From contig NC_031674.1 of the NCBI RefSeq assembly GCF_001640025.1, positions 434,001 to 498,000 on the forward strand: a DNA stretch of 64,000 nt, in the 5' to 3' direction. The position numbers and the translations under genes are program-made. Below the pieces are notes generated by a model. It saw only the letters and a list, made by a program, of their open reading frames with translations, ran no database searches and was not told the origin of the DNA. This DNA is from Sugiyamaella lignohabitans (lineage: Eukaryota > Ascomycota > Dipodascomycetes > Dipodascales > Trichomonascaceae). Shown here piece after piece: positions 1-10,090 of the stretch; the first letter of the stretch is position 1; each line of letters starts with the position of its first letter.

Positions 1-13
1 ACATCCAATAACT

Positions 14-45
14 AGATAACCAGATAACCAGATAACCAGATAATA
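14..45. repeat. 8-bp tandem repeat
   Basis: About four copies of the unit AGATAACC lie in a row; the last is imperfect and runs into an AT-rich stretch. It is a simple microsatellite with no visible function. Confidence 0.8.
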
Positions 46-119
46 TATAACACTCAAACGAGAAAACTGACAAACTCGTGATCGCGACCCACCCCAGCAC
101 CAGCGACACCCCCCAAACC

Positions 120-180
120 CGACTCGAGCGAAGCGAGAGGAGCCACGGGGTCTGGGGCAGAGCCCCAGCCGCCAGAGGCA
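120..180 (-). repeat. GC foldback half-element (A + B1), minus
   Basis: Solo copy in the inverted orientation. It has the B1 module (CGACTCGAGCGAAGCGAGAG) followed by the A module with internal hairpin GGGGCAGAGCCCC. One base of the terminal GCCTCC...GGC motif is changed. G-runs (read on the minus strand) flank both ends. Confidence 0.85.
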
Positions 181-916
181 GACCCCCCCTCCTCGTTCGA
201 ACCCCTGGCGACGATTTGAAGTTGCTGCTGCTGGTGTCTCCTTACATCATCTCTCCATGCACGGCAGATACCCTACCCACATATCTAGACAAGTACGTAC
301 ATATTACACGCATGGCCATTTTGGCGGGAGTTTCCCCTTTTCTCGCAGCGAGCGTCTCCTTCTACACGTACCAACCTTATAATTTCGCAGGACACAATTT
401 TCGATAGAGGCCACAGCAGGGCTTTTTTTGGGTGTAATATTTGTTTTTTTGTTTGTTTTGTTTTGTTTCTTGGTTGTCGTTGTGTTTGATCTTTTTACTT
501 GATTTTATTCGTTTTCCCCCTGGCTTTTAGTCTTCTTTGTTCACGTCTGACTGTCGGAGTCACTGACGGACTGACTGACATAACTGACAGACGGACCGTT
601 CCTAGGTACACCCAGACTTGTTTTTTTTTACCACTCGGTCGTTGGCTGCTTGTGTGGTGCTGGTAATACATTGACCTCGATTTCGAATTAGGTCTGCTGA
701 GCCACGCGACTGCCACAAACAGAGTATTTCAGGCTGATTTCCACCAGTTGACAACTGACAATTTTGGATCCTCTCTGGGACTCGATTTCACTAATCTCGA
801 TCCACTGAAACATTGGTGAAACCACTGGCCCCATATCTCATTTGTACATATACCGATTCAACAAAGGTAAGTCCGCGACCACCGCGCTCAGGGGTATGGT
901 CTGGGGGTGGGTGTGT

Positions 917-976
917 GCCTCCGGCGGCTGGGGCTCCGCCCCAGACCCCGCTGCTCCTCTCGCTGCGCTCGAGTCG
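917..976 (+). repeat. GC foldback half-element (A + B1), plus
   Basis: Solo copy with the A module (starts GCCTCCGGCGGC, hairpin GGGGCTCCGCCCC) and a B1 module carrying CTGCGCTCGAG. It lies in a G-rich context, with GGGGGTGGG just before it and GGGGAGGGGG just after. Confidence 0.85.
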
Positions 977-1332
977 GGCGTGGGGAGGGGGAGTGGTTTG
1001 GGGGTTGGGTCGTAATGGGTGGATTGTGTGGTTCGTGGGTGAGGTGCGGAGAAACTAACGGGGGACTAGATTGTATTTCTTCATCGTGGCATCTCATCGC
1101 GAGTTTGGAGTTCCTGAAGTGCGACAGTGGGTGGTCTCATAAATGTAAGCAGAGAATCAGAATCATAATCAGGAGAAGAATCGGCGTCAGATGCTGATAT
1201 TTGTTGGCTGTGGTATCAGCTGTGGCTGCTGGAAGAGGAAATACCAGTGGAATCTCTCCAGTCCACACATGATCGAGAACTTTATTGTTTCTGATTTTTA
1301 TTTCCCGGACCCGTGAGGGCTTCCCCGACGCC

Positions 1333-1392
1333 CGACTCGAGCGCAGCGAGAGGAGCAGCGGGGTCTGGGGCGGAGCCCCAGCCGCCGGAGGC
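1333..1392 (-). repeat. GC foldback half-element (A + B1), minus
   Basis: Solo inverted copy about 50 bp upstream of the BEM2-like start codon, so it is probably in the transcribed leader or core promoter. Both modules are intact. Confidence 0.85.
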
Positions 1393-1443
1393 AGCACAGA
1401 CACCCCCCTAATCTGACCGGTTACTAACAAGAGCAGAATTCCC

Positions 1444-4400
1444 ATGGAGCGGAGGACACAGGCGTTGCGGGGTGGTAGCGCTGCGGGTGGTAGTGACGGG
1501 CTGAATGCTGCGAAAGACGGGTGGGTCAATAGACATGCGTCGTCAGCGTCTGCCACGACGGCTGTAGCAGGGTCGGGAAGCGGTGCTGGGATTTCTAGCA
1601 GTGCCTCGTCGAATACTCTGGTGCCGAGTGGGTCGATTAGCTCGAATTTGACGGCGTTGGCTAGCGGTCCTGGCGGTTCAGGTGGTACGAATGGTGCAGC
1701 AGTTACGAGCCAGGTTTATAGCTGGCGTCTGACAAGAGCTGTACTCAAAAATGGCACTTTACTGCTGTATAAACCACCGACGGATCTGGGTATAAAATCG
1801 TTTGACCCGTCTTTAGAGCCTGCACATCCTTTATCACCCAATTTGAGCTCGCCGACATCTGCCACCAGTGGTGGTGGAGGTCATAAAAGAGTGGGTTCGG
1901 TGTCTACAGCCACAGCAGCATCTTCTTCCTCAGCATCAGTCTCAGCAGCTGCAGCAGCAGCGGGCTCGCGATCATTTCATTCTCTTTCATACCGGGGATT
2001 CGACGTGCATCCGGATCTATTGTTCGATTCACAGGGCAAAATTGTCAATGGCAGTTTCGAGGCCATTTGTCATAGCATTTTATTCACCGGTGACGAAGAT
2101 TTTGCCACGACTGCGGTACTGACGATTCCTTTGATGGGTGATGTAGTAAGAGCCCTGGAAATGATGAAGGAATATGTTTTATCGGTAGCAAGACAGGCAC
2201 ACAGCGGTGGTGGAGGGCCGAATGCCCAGGCCATTGCAGTTCGTGTCAAGCTCGTTATTGATACAATGCTGACCAATTTCAAGGGCATGTTGCTTAATAA
2301 CTCGATTCATGCATCACTTCAACAACTAGCAGATTCTGTATCATCATACAATGACCAGATTTCCACCGCTTTGAAACTGTCTATTTATCAAAAACATCAA
2401 CGAATGAACAAAATGCTTACTTATACACGAGAAGACACCGAGGTGTTGTGGAGTATGCAACAAAAAGTAACTGATTCCATGTCTGAACGACTACACGCAT
2501 TTTTGGGTCGAATCGACTCTTCCATTGGCAGCGATTCTATTAGCAGTATTGCCAATCTGCCGCCTCGCCAGCAGGTAGCTCATAATTTGTCTGGTTCTGG
2601 TTCTGGTGGTGGAAGTGGAGGTACTGGAGGTGTCGGTGGTGGACTGTCTGCACAACAACTCAATATTCCCCCGGATTTGTTTATTGAGCTGACATCAACT
2701 GACTTTTTAGCCAACCAGATCTCCTGTTTCCATTTAAAATTTTATAAACAGTGGTCTCCTGCCATTGACATTTCGCTGCTGTTCAAGACCAATTATAGTT
2801 ATCATCGGTATAACCCGCTAGTGTTTGACGCGAATAATCTACACTTTTTGGGTGTGTTGCTGATTGATCATTTATTGAGTCCCAAGTATTCGAAACTGTT
2901 TGATAATTCGTACAGAGGAAGACTTTTGACACACTGGATTAATCTTGGCAATTCGTTGAAAGTGTGTGGTGATTTAGTAGGTTGGGTGGCTATTGTCACG
3001 GCTATTTGCTCACCGGCCATTCTACGGTTACGTGAGTGTTGGGCATATGTACCAATTGAGCTGCGAGAAAATGTTGGCAAAGATTGGGGTCACGAGTTAT
3101 TTGAACTCGATCGAAGGGCCAAAATGGATCTCATGTCCAAACGTACTTTTAGAGTGGCCACTGAAGATATTGGCGTGACATATCCCAAAGAACGATCCAT
3201 TAGCTTTTTTGCTGATTTGACGGTCAAGATAGACGAGGGTGCTACAAGCTACAAAATGTGTGAAGATCGTGTCAACCGAGTACGTACTGTTATCAACAGT
3301 TGGAAATACTTTTTTGATCGCATCCCTCAAAATGACACTTTTGGACTTCCTCCACAACCTAATGCAGCGGTTCAAAAGCTACTGCATTCACTTTTAGTGA
3401 CAAACTACGAAACACCACAATTGACACAGGAGGAAATCTTTAAATTGTCGCTTTCGGTTGACCCACCAAAATTCGGAAACTACCTAAAATACCATTATTC
3501 CCAGCAGTCACCATTGATGACGGGATCGTTTTTGCCACTCATATTCACCGACACAAATGCCACCTATAAACTATTCACCAAATCATCATTAATATCAGCA
3601 TTGAGTGGAGTGGCTGGCACCGGAGGCGCATCTGCCCTTTCATCATCTAACAAACGACTTGTACGTTCGGGAACCACCAGGTCGAGCGATGGTACAAACG
3701 CGTCGACAATTCCAACCTCTGCAAGTAGCAATTTCTACACACACGGCGGCCATTCTACATTGTCAACCAGCTCAACTCTGTTATCTGGAGGTCGCAATGC
3801 ATCGACTAATTTACACCGATCCAACAGTTTCCCACCATCAAATACAAAATCATCAGCCATGACTACTGGTGTGCAAGATATTGACTATTTCAGTCGAGAG
3901 TTTGTAGCCAAGTACGCCAGTCAACACATTCTCATGAAAAATATCCGCGATGTTCTCAACATGGGAGCTAAGTTGTACCATATTAACGAGGATATCGTGC
4001 TCAAGTCGCTCTCTGAGGAATACAATTCCCGTCCCTCGAGTATGATAGAAGCACCATCCAAACATTTATCCATGTCATCTCGCCGGGTCTCGACACAATT
4101 CGGGTCTACCGTTAGCCCTAGAACTTCTGTTAATGGAGGAACTCCCGATTTCTCCAAGGTTTTTGAGAGTTTTGCTGTGTCTATTGACGTTGTTGTCAAA
4201 TCTGCTAATCTTGAACGGTTGGTAGATATTTTGGTGCTCGGAGTCAATGGATTCGCTTCGTTTGTTAACCAACAAGACGTTGATCGACAAGGTAACTTGC
4301 CGGACTTTAGAATTGACATGAATGTACATACACTTACATTTTTTGCTACATTTCGAAGTTTCTGCTCGCCATTGGAGTTATTGACAAGTTTGCGCAAGCG

Positions 4401-7317
4401 TTTTGTGGGCGCTCGCTCTGCAGCCATGTCTATTGACGAGCTGACTGATAAAGAGCGTGAAGTGGCTTTTGATGACGTGCAGTTCCCCAACTGGGACCCT
4501 GTGTGTGAGATTCCACTTGATAATAACCGTGCTTGGGGTATTGTGGCCCAGATTCAAATTGGTGTCTTAGAAGCGTGTCATTTGTGGGTTTCGCAATACT
4601 TTTCTGATTTTGCAGATAATGTCAGTTTGAAGGAGCAATTTCTTGAACTTACTGAAATCTTTGGTACTGATATTGCTTCCTGGAAGGGATTACAAGCCTC
4701 TTCACAAATCAATGAGGACTATAGTGGATACCTTGAAACAATGGAGGTTTTGCAGAAAAAGGTGCGCAATTTGTTTTATAAAAAGTCCTATCGTCCCAAC
4801 GATGTTTGTCCGTTGATTCCTCAAAACCCAGTGGGTATGCGATACGAGAATTTGCCAGTTGGCAACACCAATGTCACGTTTATGAAGCTAGAAAAGTTTA
4901 TTGATGATATCAATCTCGTTGTCTCAGAGTATCTCGGCATGGTGAGCGTAAAGGAATGGATGGAGCTTTTCGAGACACTCGAATTGCAAAGTGCAGAAAT
5001 CAATGGATTTTTCCATTACTCACCTCCACCGTATTCCAGTGAAGATGATTTTGTGATTCAAGATATTTTCACTTATTTAGAGTCTCTTTACCGAGAAAAT
5101 GCCAATGGAGAACGAGCAAAGACTCTGGATTTCTTCCCTCCTTCCATCCAGGAGCTATTCAGACTGCGTCATAATATCATCTCATACCTGACATACCAGA
5201 TTGGTGATCCATTAATCCACAAGGACGACCGTATACAACGTATGATTAGTATATTACGTATGATTGGTATTTCCAAGGCTCGTATGACGTTCTTAGACTT
5301 GTTCCCCAAGGATGAGACTACCGACTCGGACCAGTTATGGATGAGCCAAGCCGACAACAGTGGCATTTCAACATCAGTGCCTTCGTTTATCGAATCGTGT
5401 GTTATTGCATCGGTATTGAGACCGGAAAGTCGTCTGTTTGCCAACTCTTGGATGCAGGCTAGCAGAGAAATTTGTAAATTGTATCACAGAAGCAGCAACC
5501 CGACTTCATTTGCCAGTCTTGAAATGTTTGTACCAGTAATTCGTGGTGAGAATTTGGTATTCTCAGGGTCAAAACAACCATTGTCTCCATGCGTTGGTTG
5601 GACTATTGAACGCATGTTTGAGATTGTGTGCTATGTTCCCAACATGTCGGTTGAAAACAGCAGTCTCATCAATTTCGACAAGCGACGATTCATCTATAAC
5701 CTGATTACCAACGTCAGCGAAATGAAAGGCGAGATTGAAGACGACAATGAAGATGGAAGTCGGGTGTCTAACGGCAGTCACCGTATTCAAACTGTTGCTA
5801 GACGGATTGCGTACATTGTCAATCCCGACAAAACATTGTATTATACAGATAAACGAACGCTCAAGGAGTCGGTTGCTCGTGATACCAAGGAGTACCCACG
5901 ATCGTACTCTAAAAACAAGGTTTTCACTAGTTACGTGACGCTAGAAGCCGAGAAGCTGAAGCGCGATGTCAGACAGCGCGAGTTGATTGAACGACAGTAC
6001 CGCGACGTTAAAAAGTCATTGAAATCTCGATATGGAAGCTCATCTTCTAGCTCGGGAACGATTGGCTCACAAACATTGAGCGATAAAAAGAGCCAAAGAT
6101 CGAGGTTTGGCGGGTTGTTTAAAGCGGTACGTCCTATTTCAATGGCGTTTTCAGGAACTTTCATTCCTCCCTCGGACCGTATTGTCAGTGTGTATGAACT
6201 GCCCGACATTTCAACTATTAGCGACTCGAAATGTAAATTGCTGGCATCGATTAACCTGGCAAACTGTGATATCATTGCAGTGCCTAACCAGCATGGCAAT
6301 TACGGACTTTTCAAGGTGGTGGTGCAAGATAACAACGGATCTGAACTGGTGTTCCAAGGGTTGAGTGATGAAGACGCCGCCGAGTGGGTGCGACTGGCAA
6401 CTACTGGCAAGCGATATGCCACATTACGAGGGCAACTTCAACCATCGTCGTCATCGTCGTCACCCAATGCACCAGCATCTCCAGTCGCATTCACACGTGT
6501 ATTTGGCGTTCCAATTGCAGTTGTGTGTGAACGAGAAGCTCGAGACATTCCCATGGTTGTTGATGTTCTGTTGAACGAGATTGAAAGCCGTGGATTGGAC
6601 GAGGTCGGATTATACAGGGTATCCGGATCATTGGCTAGTGTACACGCGTTAAAGGCAGCATTCGACTCTGGTCAGGAGGTTGATATGGAAGACGATAGAT
6701 GGTTCGATATCAATACCGTGGCAGGATGTTTCAAACTGTACTTACGAGAACTTCGTGAACCATTGCTGACGACCGAGCTGTTCCCAGAGTTCGTACAATG
6801 CGGATCGTCTGGTGCTGGAACTGAAGACATGCTCAAACAATTGCGTGTTTCTATTAGAAAGTTACCTGCACCTAACTATAATCTATTGAGACGACTCCTG
6901 AGGCACTTGGGCCAAGTTGCAGAGCACGAGGCCAATAATAAAATGAAGACCCCGAACCTGGCAATTGTATTTTCAATGAGTTTCCTGCCTGCCAGCGCTG
7001 TCGACCAAATGAAAGCCATGCAGAACGTGCTCAACACCATGATCATTCACCACGAGCGACTTTTTGGCGACGACCAGCCTGTAGAATACTCCACAGAAGC
7101 CGCCGAAATCACTGCGAATACCGCCGACCTTTCACTTGGCGAAACCACCAACTCGCACGACCAAAACCACAATACAGCCTCTGACAATCAACCCGACTCC
7201 AGCGAACCTTCTACAACCCACTCTGGTACTGAAAACACCGACTCACAACTCCCAACTGGCAATCAAGCAGGCTCCAAACACGACAGAGACAGTTTCACTG
7301 AGGTCAGCGCCTACTAA
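1444..7317 (+). CDS. BEM2: Bem2-like Rho GTPase-activating protein
   Basis: Single-exon protein of 1957 aa, close to the roughly 2,170 aa of S. cerevisiae Bem2. After a Ser/Gly-rich N-terminus there is a catalytically uncertain CDC25/RasGEF-type region at about residues 900-1420. A PH-like segment follows at about 1560-1650, and a C-terminal RhoGAP domain at about 1680-1870. The RhoGAP shows the arginine-finger motif GLYRVSG with Arg1725, and the later sequence KMKTPNLAIVF. The order RasGEF-like, PH, RhoGAP is characteristic of Bem2. Family knowledge: Bem2 stimulates GTP hydrolysis by Rho1 and Cdc42 and acts in bud emergence and the morphogenesis checkpoint. The low-complexity tracts (Gly-rich near residue 390, Ser-rich near 740) are probably linkers. 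The start ATG is the first of the frame. An upstream exon cannot be excluded, because a GC element abuts the start. Confidence 0.88.
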   Translation: MERRTQALRGGSAAGGSDGLNAAKDGWVNRHASSASATTAVAGSGSGAGISSSASSNTLVPSGSISSNLTALASGPGGSGGTNGAAVTSQVYSWRLTRAVLKNGTLLLYKPPTDLGIKSFDPSLEPAHPLSPNLSSPTSATSGGGGHKRVGSVSTATAASSSSASVSAAAAAAGSRSFHSLSYRGFDVHPDLLFDSQGKIVNGSFEAICHSILFTGDEDFATTAVLTIPLMGDVVRALEMMKEYVLSVARQAHSGGGGPNAQAIAVRVKLVIDTMLTNFKGMLLNNSIHASLQQLADSVSSYNDQISTALKLSIYQKHQRMNKMLTYTREDTEVLWSMQQKVTDSMSERLHAFLGRIDSSIGSDSISSIANLPPRQQVAHNLSGSGSGGGSGGTGGVGGGLSAQQLNIPPDLFIELTSTDFLANQISCFHLKFYKQWSPAIDISLLFKTNYSYHRYNPLVFDANNLHFLGVLLIDHLLSPKYSKLFDNSYRGRLLTHWINLGNSLKVCGDLVGWVAIVTAICSPAILRLRECWAYVPIELRENVGKDWGHELFELDRRAKMDLMSKRTFRVATEDIGVTYPKERSISFFADLTVKIDEGATSYKMCEDRVNRVRTVINSWKYFFDRIPQNDTFGLPPQPNAAVQKLLHSLLVTNYETPQLTQEEIFKLSLSVDPPKFGNYLKYHYSQQSPLMTGSFLPLIFTDTNATYKLFTKSSLISALSGVAGTGGASALSSSNKRLVRSGTTRSSDGTNASTIPTSASSNFYTHGGHSTLSTSSTLLSGGRNASTNLHRSNSFPPSNTKSSAMTTGVQDIDYFSREFVAKYASQHILMKNIRDVLNMGAKLYHINEDIVLKSLSEEYNSRPSSMIEAPSKHLSMSSRRVSTQFGSTVSPRTSVNGGTPDFSKVFESFAVSIDVVVKSANLERLVDILVLGVNGFASFVNQQDVDRQGNLPDFRIDMNVHTLTFFATFRSFCSPLELLTSLRKRFVGARSAAMSIDELTDKEREVAFDDVQFPNWDPVCEIPLDNNRAWGIVAQIQIGVLEACHLWVSQYFSDFADNVSLKEQFLELTEIFGTDIASWKGLQASSQINEDYSGYLETMEVLQKKVRNLFYKKSYRPNDVCPLIPQNPVGMRYENLPVGNTNVTFMKLEKFIDDINLVVSEYLGMVSVKEWMELFETLELQSAEINGFFHYSPPPYSSEDDFVIQDIFTYLESLYRENANGERAKTLDFFPPSIQELFRLRHNIISYLTYQIGDPLIHKDDRIQRMISILRMIGISKARMTFLDLFPKDETTDSDQLWMSQADNSGISTSVPSFIESCVIASVLRPESRLFANSWMQASREICKLYHRSSNPTSFASLEMFVPVIRGENLVFSGSKQPLSPCVGWTIERMFEIVCYVPNMSVENSSLINFDKRRFIYNLITNVSEMKGEIEDDNEDGSRVSNGSHRIQTVARRIAYIVNPDKTLYYTDKRTLKESVARDTKEYPRSYSKNKVFTSYVTLEAEKLKRDVRQRELIERQYRDVKKSLKSRYGSSSSSSGTIGSQTLSDKKSQRSRFGGLFKAVRPISMAFSGTFIPPSDRIVSVYELPDISTISDSKCKLLASINLANCDIIAVPNQHGNYGLFKVVVQDNNGSELVFQGLSDEDAAEWVRLATTGKRYATLRGQLQPSSSSSSPNAPASPVAFTRVFGVPIAVVCEREARDIPMVVDVLLNEIESRGLDEVGLYRVSGSLASVHALKAAFDSGQEVDMEDDRWFDINTVAGCFKLYLRELREPLLTTELFPEFVQCGSSGAGTEDMLKQLRVSIRKLPAPNYNLLRRLLRHLGQVAEHEANNKMKTPNLAIVFSMSFLPASAVDQMKAMQNVLNTMIIHHERLFGDDQPVEYSTEAAEITANTADLSLGETTNSHDQNHNTASDNQPDSSEPSTTHSGTENTDSQLPTGNQAGSKHDRDSFTEVSAY

Positions 7318-7429
7318 TCCCCCTACCTCTCCCAGCGCGCAGAACCCCCTTTAGTAATGTTCCCATTGTTATGTATATCTAATGATTCTACGTGTTAATA
7401 CTCGCTCGCATCTCCCGGGGAGGGGGTCT

Positions 7430-7490
7430 GCCTCCGGCGGCTGGGGCTCCGCCCCAGACCCTGGTTGCTCCTCTCGCTTCGCTCGAGTCG
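7430..7490 (+). repeat. GC foldback half-element (A + B1), plus
   Basis: Left arm of a head-to-head pair with the copy at 7563-7623. Both arms carry the B1 module, unlike the oriented B1/B2 units elsewhere, so two solo copies may have landed side by side. It is preceded by GGGGGTCT. Confidence 0.88.
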
Positions 7491-7562
7491 GGCGTCCGGA
7501 CCCTGCATATTGGACCCTGGAGGTAGACCCTAAAAAAACCGATCGTCAGGGACCCCGAAGCC

Positions 7563-7623
7563 CGACTCGAGCGAAGCGAGAGGAGCAGCCAGGGTCTGGG
7601 GCGGAGCCCCAGCCGCCGGAGGC
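7563..7623 (-). repeat. GC foldback half-element (A + B1), minus
   Basis: Right arm of the pair with 7430-7490. The 72-bp spacer is unrelated to the short spacers of the B1/B2 units. Confidence 0.88.
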
Positions 7624-7960
7624 AAACCCCGTCCACGGATTCCCCGGCCCCGGACTCGGCCCCGGACTCGAGACAGCCGGCGGGGGTGCATGACCCGGGA
7701 TTTTCCGGGGTAGTGGTTAGGGGGTGGCCCGATAGGGGTAAAATTAAATAAAAAGCCCGATTGCGGACAGTGACATCAGGGTACGGCTGGCGGGAACAGG
7801 GGAAAGAAAGTCCCAAACGCAGAGTCCGGCAGGGCGATAAGTGAGAGATGCAAAAACTCACGCAAGAAAAAAAACATTGGCCGAACTAAGTCATTTTATT
7901 TCTGTATCGTCTCTTTTTTGCCTCAGGAACATCATCCCATTATTGCAGCTTTTTTATTTA

Positions 7961-8119
7961 TTAGATTGAACCGGCTGGCAGTTTCAACTCTGTTCGACGT
8001 TCTTTCGATCCCCGTTTGCTAGTCGACTTGGATTCCTCTAAACCACTGAGTGCTCGATAAATGGTATCGGCTCGGTCTTTTTGGGTTTGGTGATTGGCTT
8101 GCTCATTTACGGAGACCAT
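7961..8119 (-). CDS. Possible small ORF, 52 aa, unknown
   Basis: An ATG-initiated frame encodes a charged, hydrophilic peptide (MVSVNEQANHQ... ending LPAGSI) with no low-complexity or repeat-derived sequence. An in-frame extension reaches 8143 without an ATG and is preceded by an AG, so it could be the last exon of a short spliced gene divergent from MDM34. I do not recognise a family. It could equally be a chance frame within the MDM34 promoter. Confidence 0.22.
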   Translation of the reverse strand: MVSVNEQANHQTQKDRADTIYRALSGLEESKSTSKRGSKERRTELKLPAGSI

Positions 8120-8340
8120 AGCAGCGGCAACCAGGTTCTGCACTCATTTATCTCGCTCTGACATCCTCTGGGGTTTTATTCAGGGTCGTTGTTTCAGGGT
8201 TTTTATTCAAGTTTTTTTATTTATTTCGTGTTTTTGTTTATTTGGTTGGCTGTTTAGACAGGTTATCTTCCAAACGGTATTGTTTTGGTTTGGGGGTGTT
8301 TGGGTATATTTATTGTTTCGAGTTGAGCTAATCGGCTAAA

Positions 8341-9831
8341 ATGTCGTTCAAATTCAACTGGAACTCGTTTAATGACGAGTCTTTCTACACACGAGCGAAG
8401 AAGTTGCTCACTGATGCGCTGAACAAGTCCAACAAACCTCCTATTATTGTCGACAAGATTATTGTTCAGGATTTATCTCTTGGAAGTGAGGCTCCTGATT
8501 TAGAAATCCTCGAAATTGGCGACTTGGCTGATGACAGGTTTCGTGGCATTTTTAAACTCACTTATTCTGGCAATGCTTCTATAACTCTGGCTACTAAAGT
8601 ACAGGCCAATCCATTGAATGTGTATGCACAGAACGCTCCTGGATTCTGTATGCCACAGTTTTTGGGAGCTTCGTCGTCTCTGGCTATGCCTTTAAATCTC
8701 ACATTGTCAGATATAGTGCTTTCAGGAATTATCATTCTGGTGTTTTCAAAAGCCAAAGGTCTGACTCTGGTGTTTAGAAATGACCCATTGGAAAAGATTA
8801 AAGTGAGCTCGACGTTTGATGCGTTACCAGGCATTGCCAAGTTCTTACAAGTACAAATTGAGAACCAGATTCGAGTGTTGTTCCGTGAAGAATTACCGAC
8901 GATTTTACATAAATTGAGTCAGAAATGGACTCCTTCAGGATCGGAGATGTCGGAGCTGATGTCGTTGAAATCACATACCTCGTCTCCTATTTCGACCGAG
9001 CCATCGTCTCCACGACTGAAACCAGTGTCGCTGATGGAAATTAACCCTGATATGCCTGAGTTCAGTCCTACAAATATGCTCAAATTAGAAGCTCTGTGTG
9101 CCAGTCAACGAACACTCAACTTGTTCACACCCGCTATCCCGGAAGCTGTATACCGGTCCAGTTTAGAATCTTTTGAGAATGCTCGACGCAAAAATGGCCG
9201 CGATGTACAGAGTCTTGTTGGCGGCGACGATTTGTACGATGTCATGAGACTACAAACCAAACAGGCTCAAAACAGATCTTCCAACATCACACCCAAACGA
9301 CGAGTTATCAAGATTAAGCGTAACAAGGCATCCGACTCTACAAATTCTGATACTCCTTCTGCCGAGGCATCTGCTGCTTCTACACCTATTTCATCAAGTA
9401 CTCCAACATCTGCATCGACAGCCACATCTGCTTCTTCAAATACCACCTCCAGCACCAACACTTCTTCGTCCCTCAGCCCTTCATCTTCTAACACATCTTC
9501 CAACTCTTCAGCCGATCTGAACTCGTCGAAAACCACATCCATTGCATTTTTACCGGTCATTGACGAGTCTCTGGCCTCGACGTCTGCGATCCCTTCACTC
9601 GATCTCAAACTTCCAAGACAGCGACGCGAGTCGATTCTTAAACCTACTTCGATCCTTGAACAAGACGGAAAGCAAGCTCCTTCGTCCAAACATGAACACG
9701 AACATGTTCACTGGACCCATGAAAACGCTCTCCCCAAAGATAAACTGTTCAAAGACTTCTTCAGTCGCAACGTCAACATCCGTCCCGACGACCATACAAA
9801 CAACCCACCTCCACCGGCCTATGTCGCCTAG
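8341..9831 (+). CDS. MDM34: Mdm34, ERMES complex SMP-domain subunit
   Basis: The 496-aa protein opens with MSFKFNWNSF, the conserved Mdm34/Mmm2 N-terminus. It continues with an SMP-type lipid-binding domain over about residues 1-195. The rest is a Ser/Thr-rich, probably disordered tail (about residues 330-400), ending in a short conserved-looking segment with the bases for KDFFSRNVN. Family knowledge: Mdm34 sits on the outer mitochondrial membrane and joins Mdm10, Mdm12 and Mmm1 in the ER-mitochondria encounter structure. That complex moves phospholipids and maintains mitochondrial shape and mtDNA. The length matches the family (about 450-550 aa). The ATG is unambiguous. The gene converges with MYG1, with a GC element in the short gap. 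Confidence 0.93.
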   Translation: MSFKFNWNSFNDESFYTRAKKLLTDALNKSNKPPIIVDKIIVQDLSLGSEAPDLEILEIGDLADDRFRGIFKLTYSGNASITLATKVQANPLNVYAQNAPGFCMPQFLGASSSLAMPLNLTLSDIVLSGIIILVFSKAKGLTLVFRNDPLEKIKVSSTFDALPGIAKFLQVQIENQIRVLFREELPTILHKLSQKWTPSGSEMSELMSLKSHTSSPISTEPSSPRLKPVSLMEINPDMPEFSPTNMLKLEALCASQRTLNLFTPAIPEAVYRSSLESFENARRKNGRDVQSLVGGDDLYDVMRLQTKQAQNRSSNITPKRRVIKIKRNKASDSTNSDTPSAEASAASTPISSSTPTSASTATSASSNTTSSTNTSSSLSPSSSNTSSNSSADLNSSKTTSIAFLPVIDESLASTSAIPSLDLKLPRQRRESILKPTSILEQDGKQAPSSKHEHEHVHWTHENALPKDKLFKDFFSRNVNIRPDDHTNNPPPPAYVA

Positions 9832-9955
9832 TGGCTCTTCTATTCTGTCTCCGGACCCCTTAAAAGTTTTATGTCCCTTTGTATTTGCTGTAATGACCAT
9901 CCATCCTCTGAATAGAGCTTCTCAACTCTTGTTTATATCTTTTTTGTGAAGGTCT

Positions 9956-10015
9956 GCCTCCGGCGGCTGGGGCTCTGCCCCAGACCCCCCTGCTCCTCTC
10001 GCTGCGCTCGAGTCG
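9956..10015 (+). repeat. GC foldback half-element (A + B1), plus
   Basis: It lies in the 259-bp gap between the convergent MDM34 and MYG1 genes. The hairpin variant is GGGGCTCTGCCCC. The copy is preceded by a GGTCT motif and followed by GGGGGTGTCCCCC. Confidence 0.85.
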
Positions 10016-10090
10016 AGACGGGGGTGTCCCCCATATGAGGAAGACTTACAGTGGTTGTGTAAATGTATTTATTAAAGACTGGTTAAATTA

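Larger units (their letters stand above)
1..1443. other. Left-edge intergenic region without a gene
   Basis: No convincing coding sequence is present. The region holds a short 8-bp tandem repeat near the left edge and three GC-rich foldback half-elements. Open frames here are short, and several run through the elements, which gives Pro/Gly/Arg-rich nonsense. It includes the promoter and leader of the BEM2-like gene. The third element ends only about 50 bp before that start codon. Confidence 0.7.
7318..8340. other. Intergenic region between BEM2 and MDM34
   Basis: The region contains the 3' flank of BEM2, a head-to-head pair of GC foldback elements, and the MDM34 leader, which is T-rich on the plus strand. 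A possible 52-codon minus-strand ORF is listed separately. Nothing else is supportable. Confidence 0.7.
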
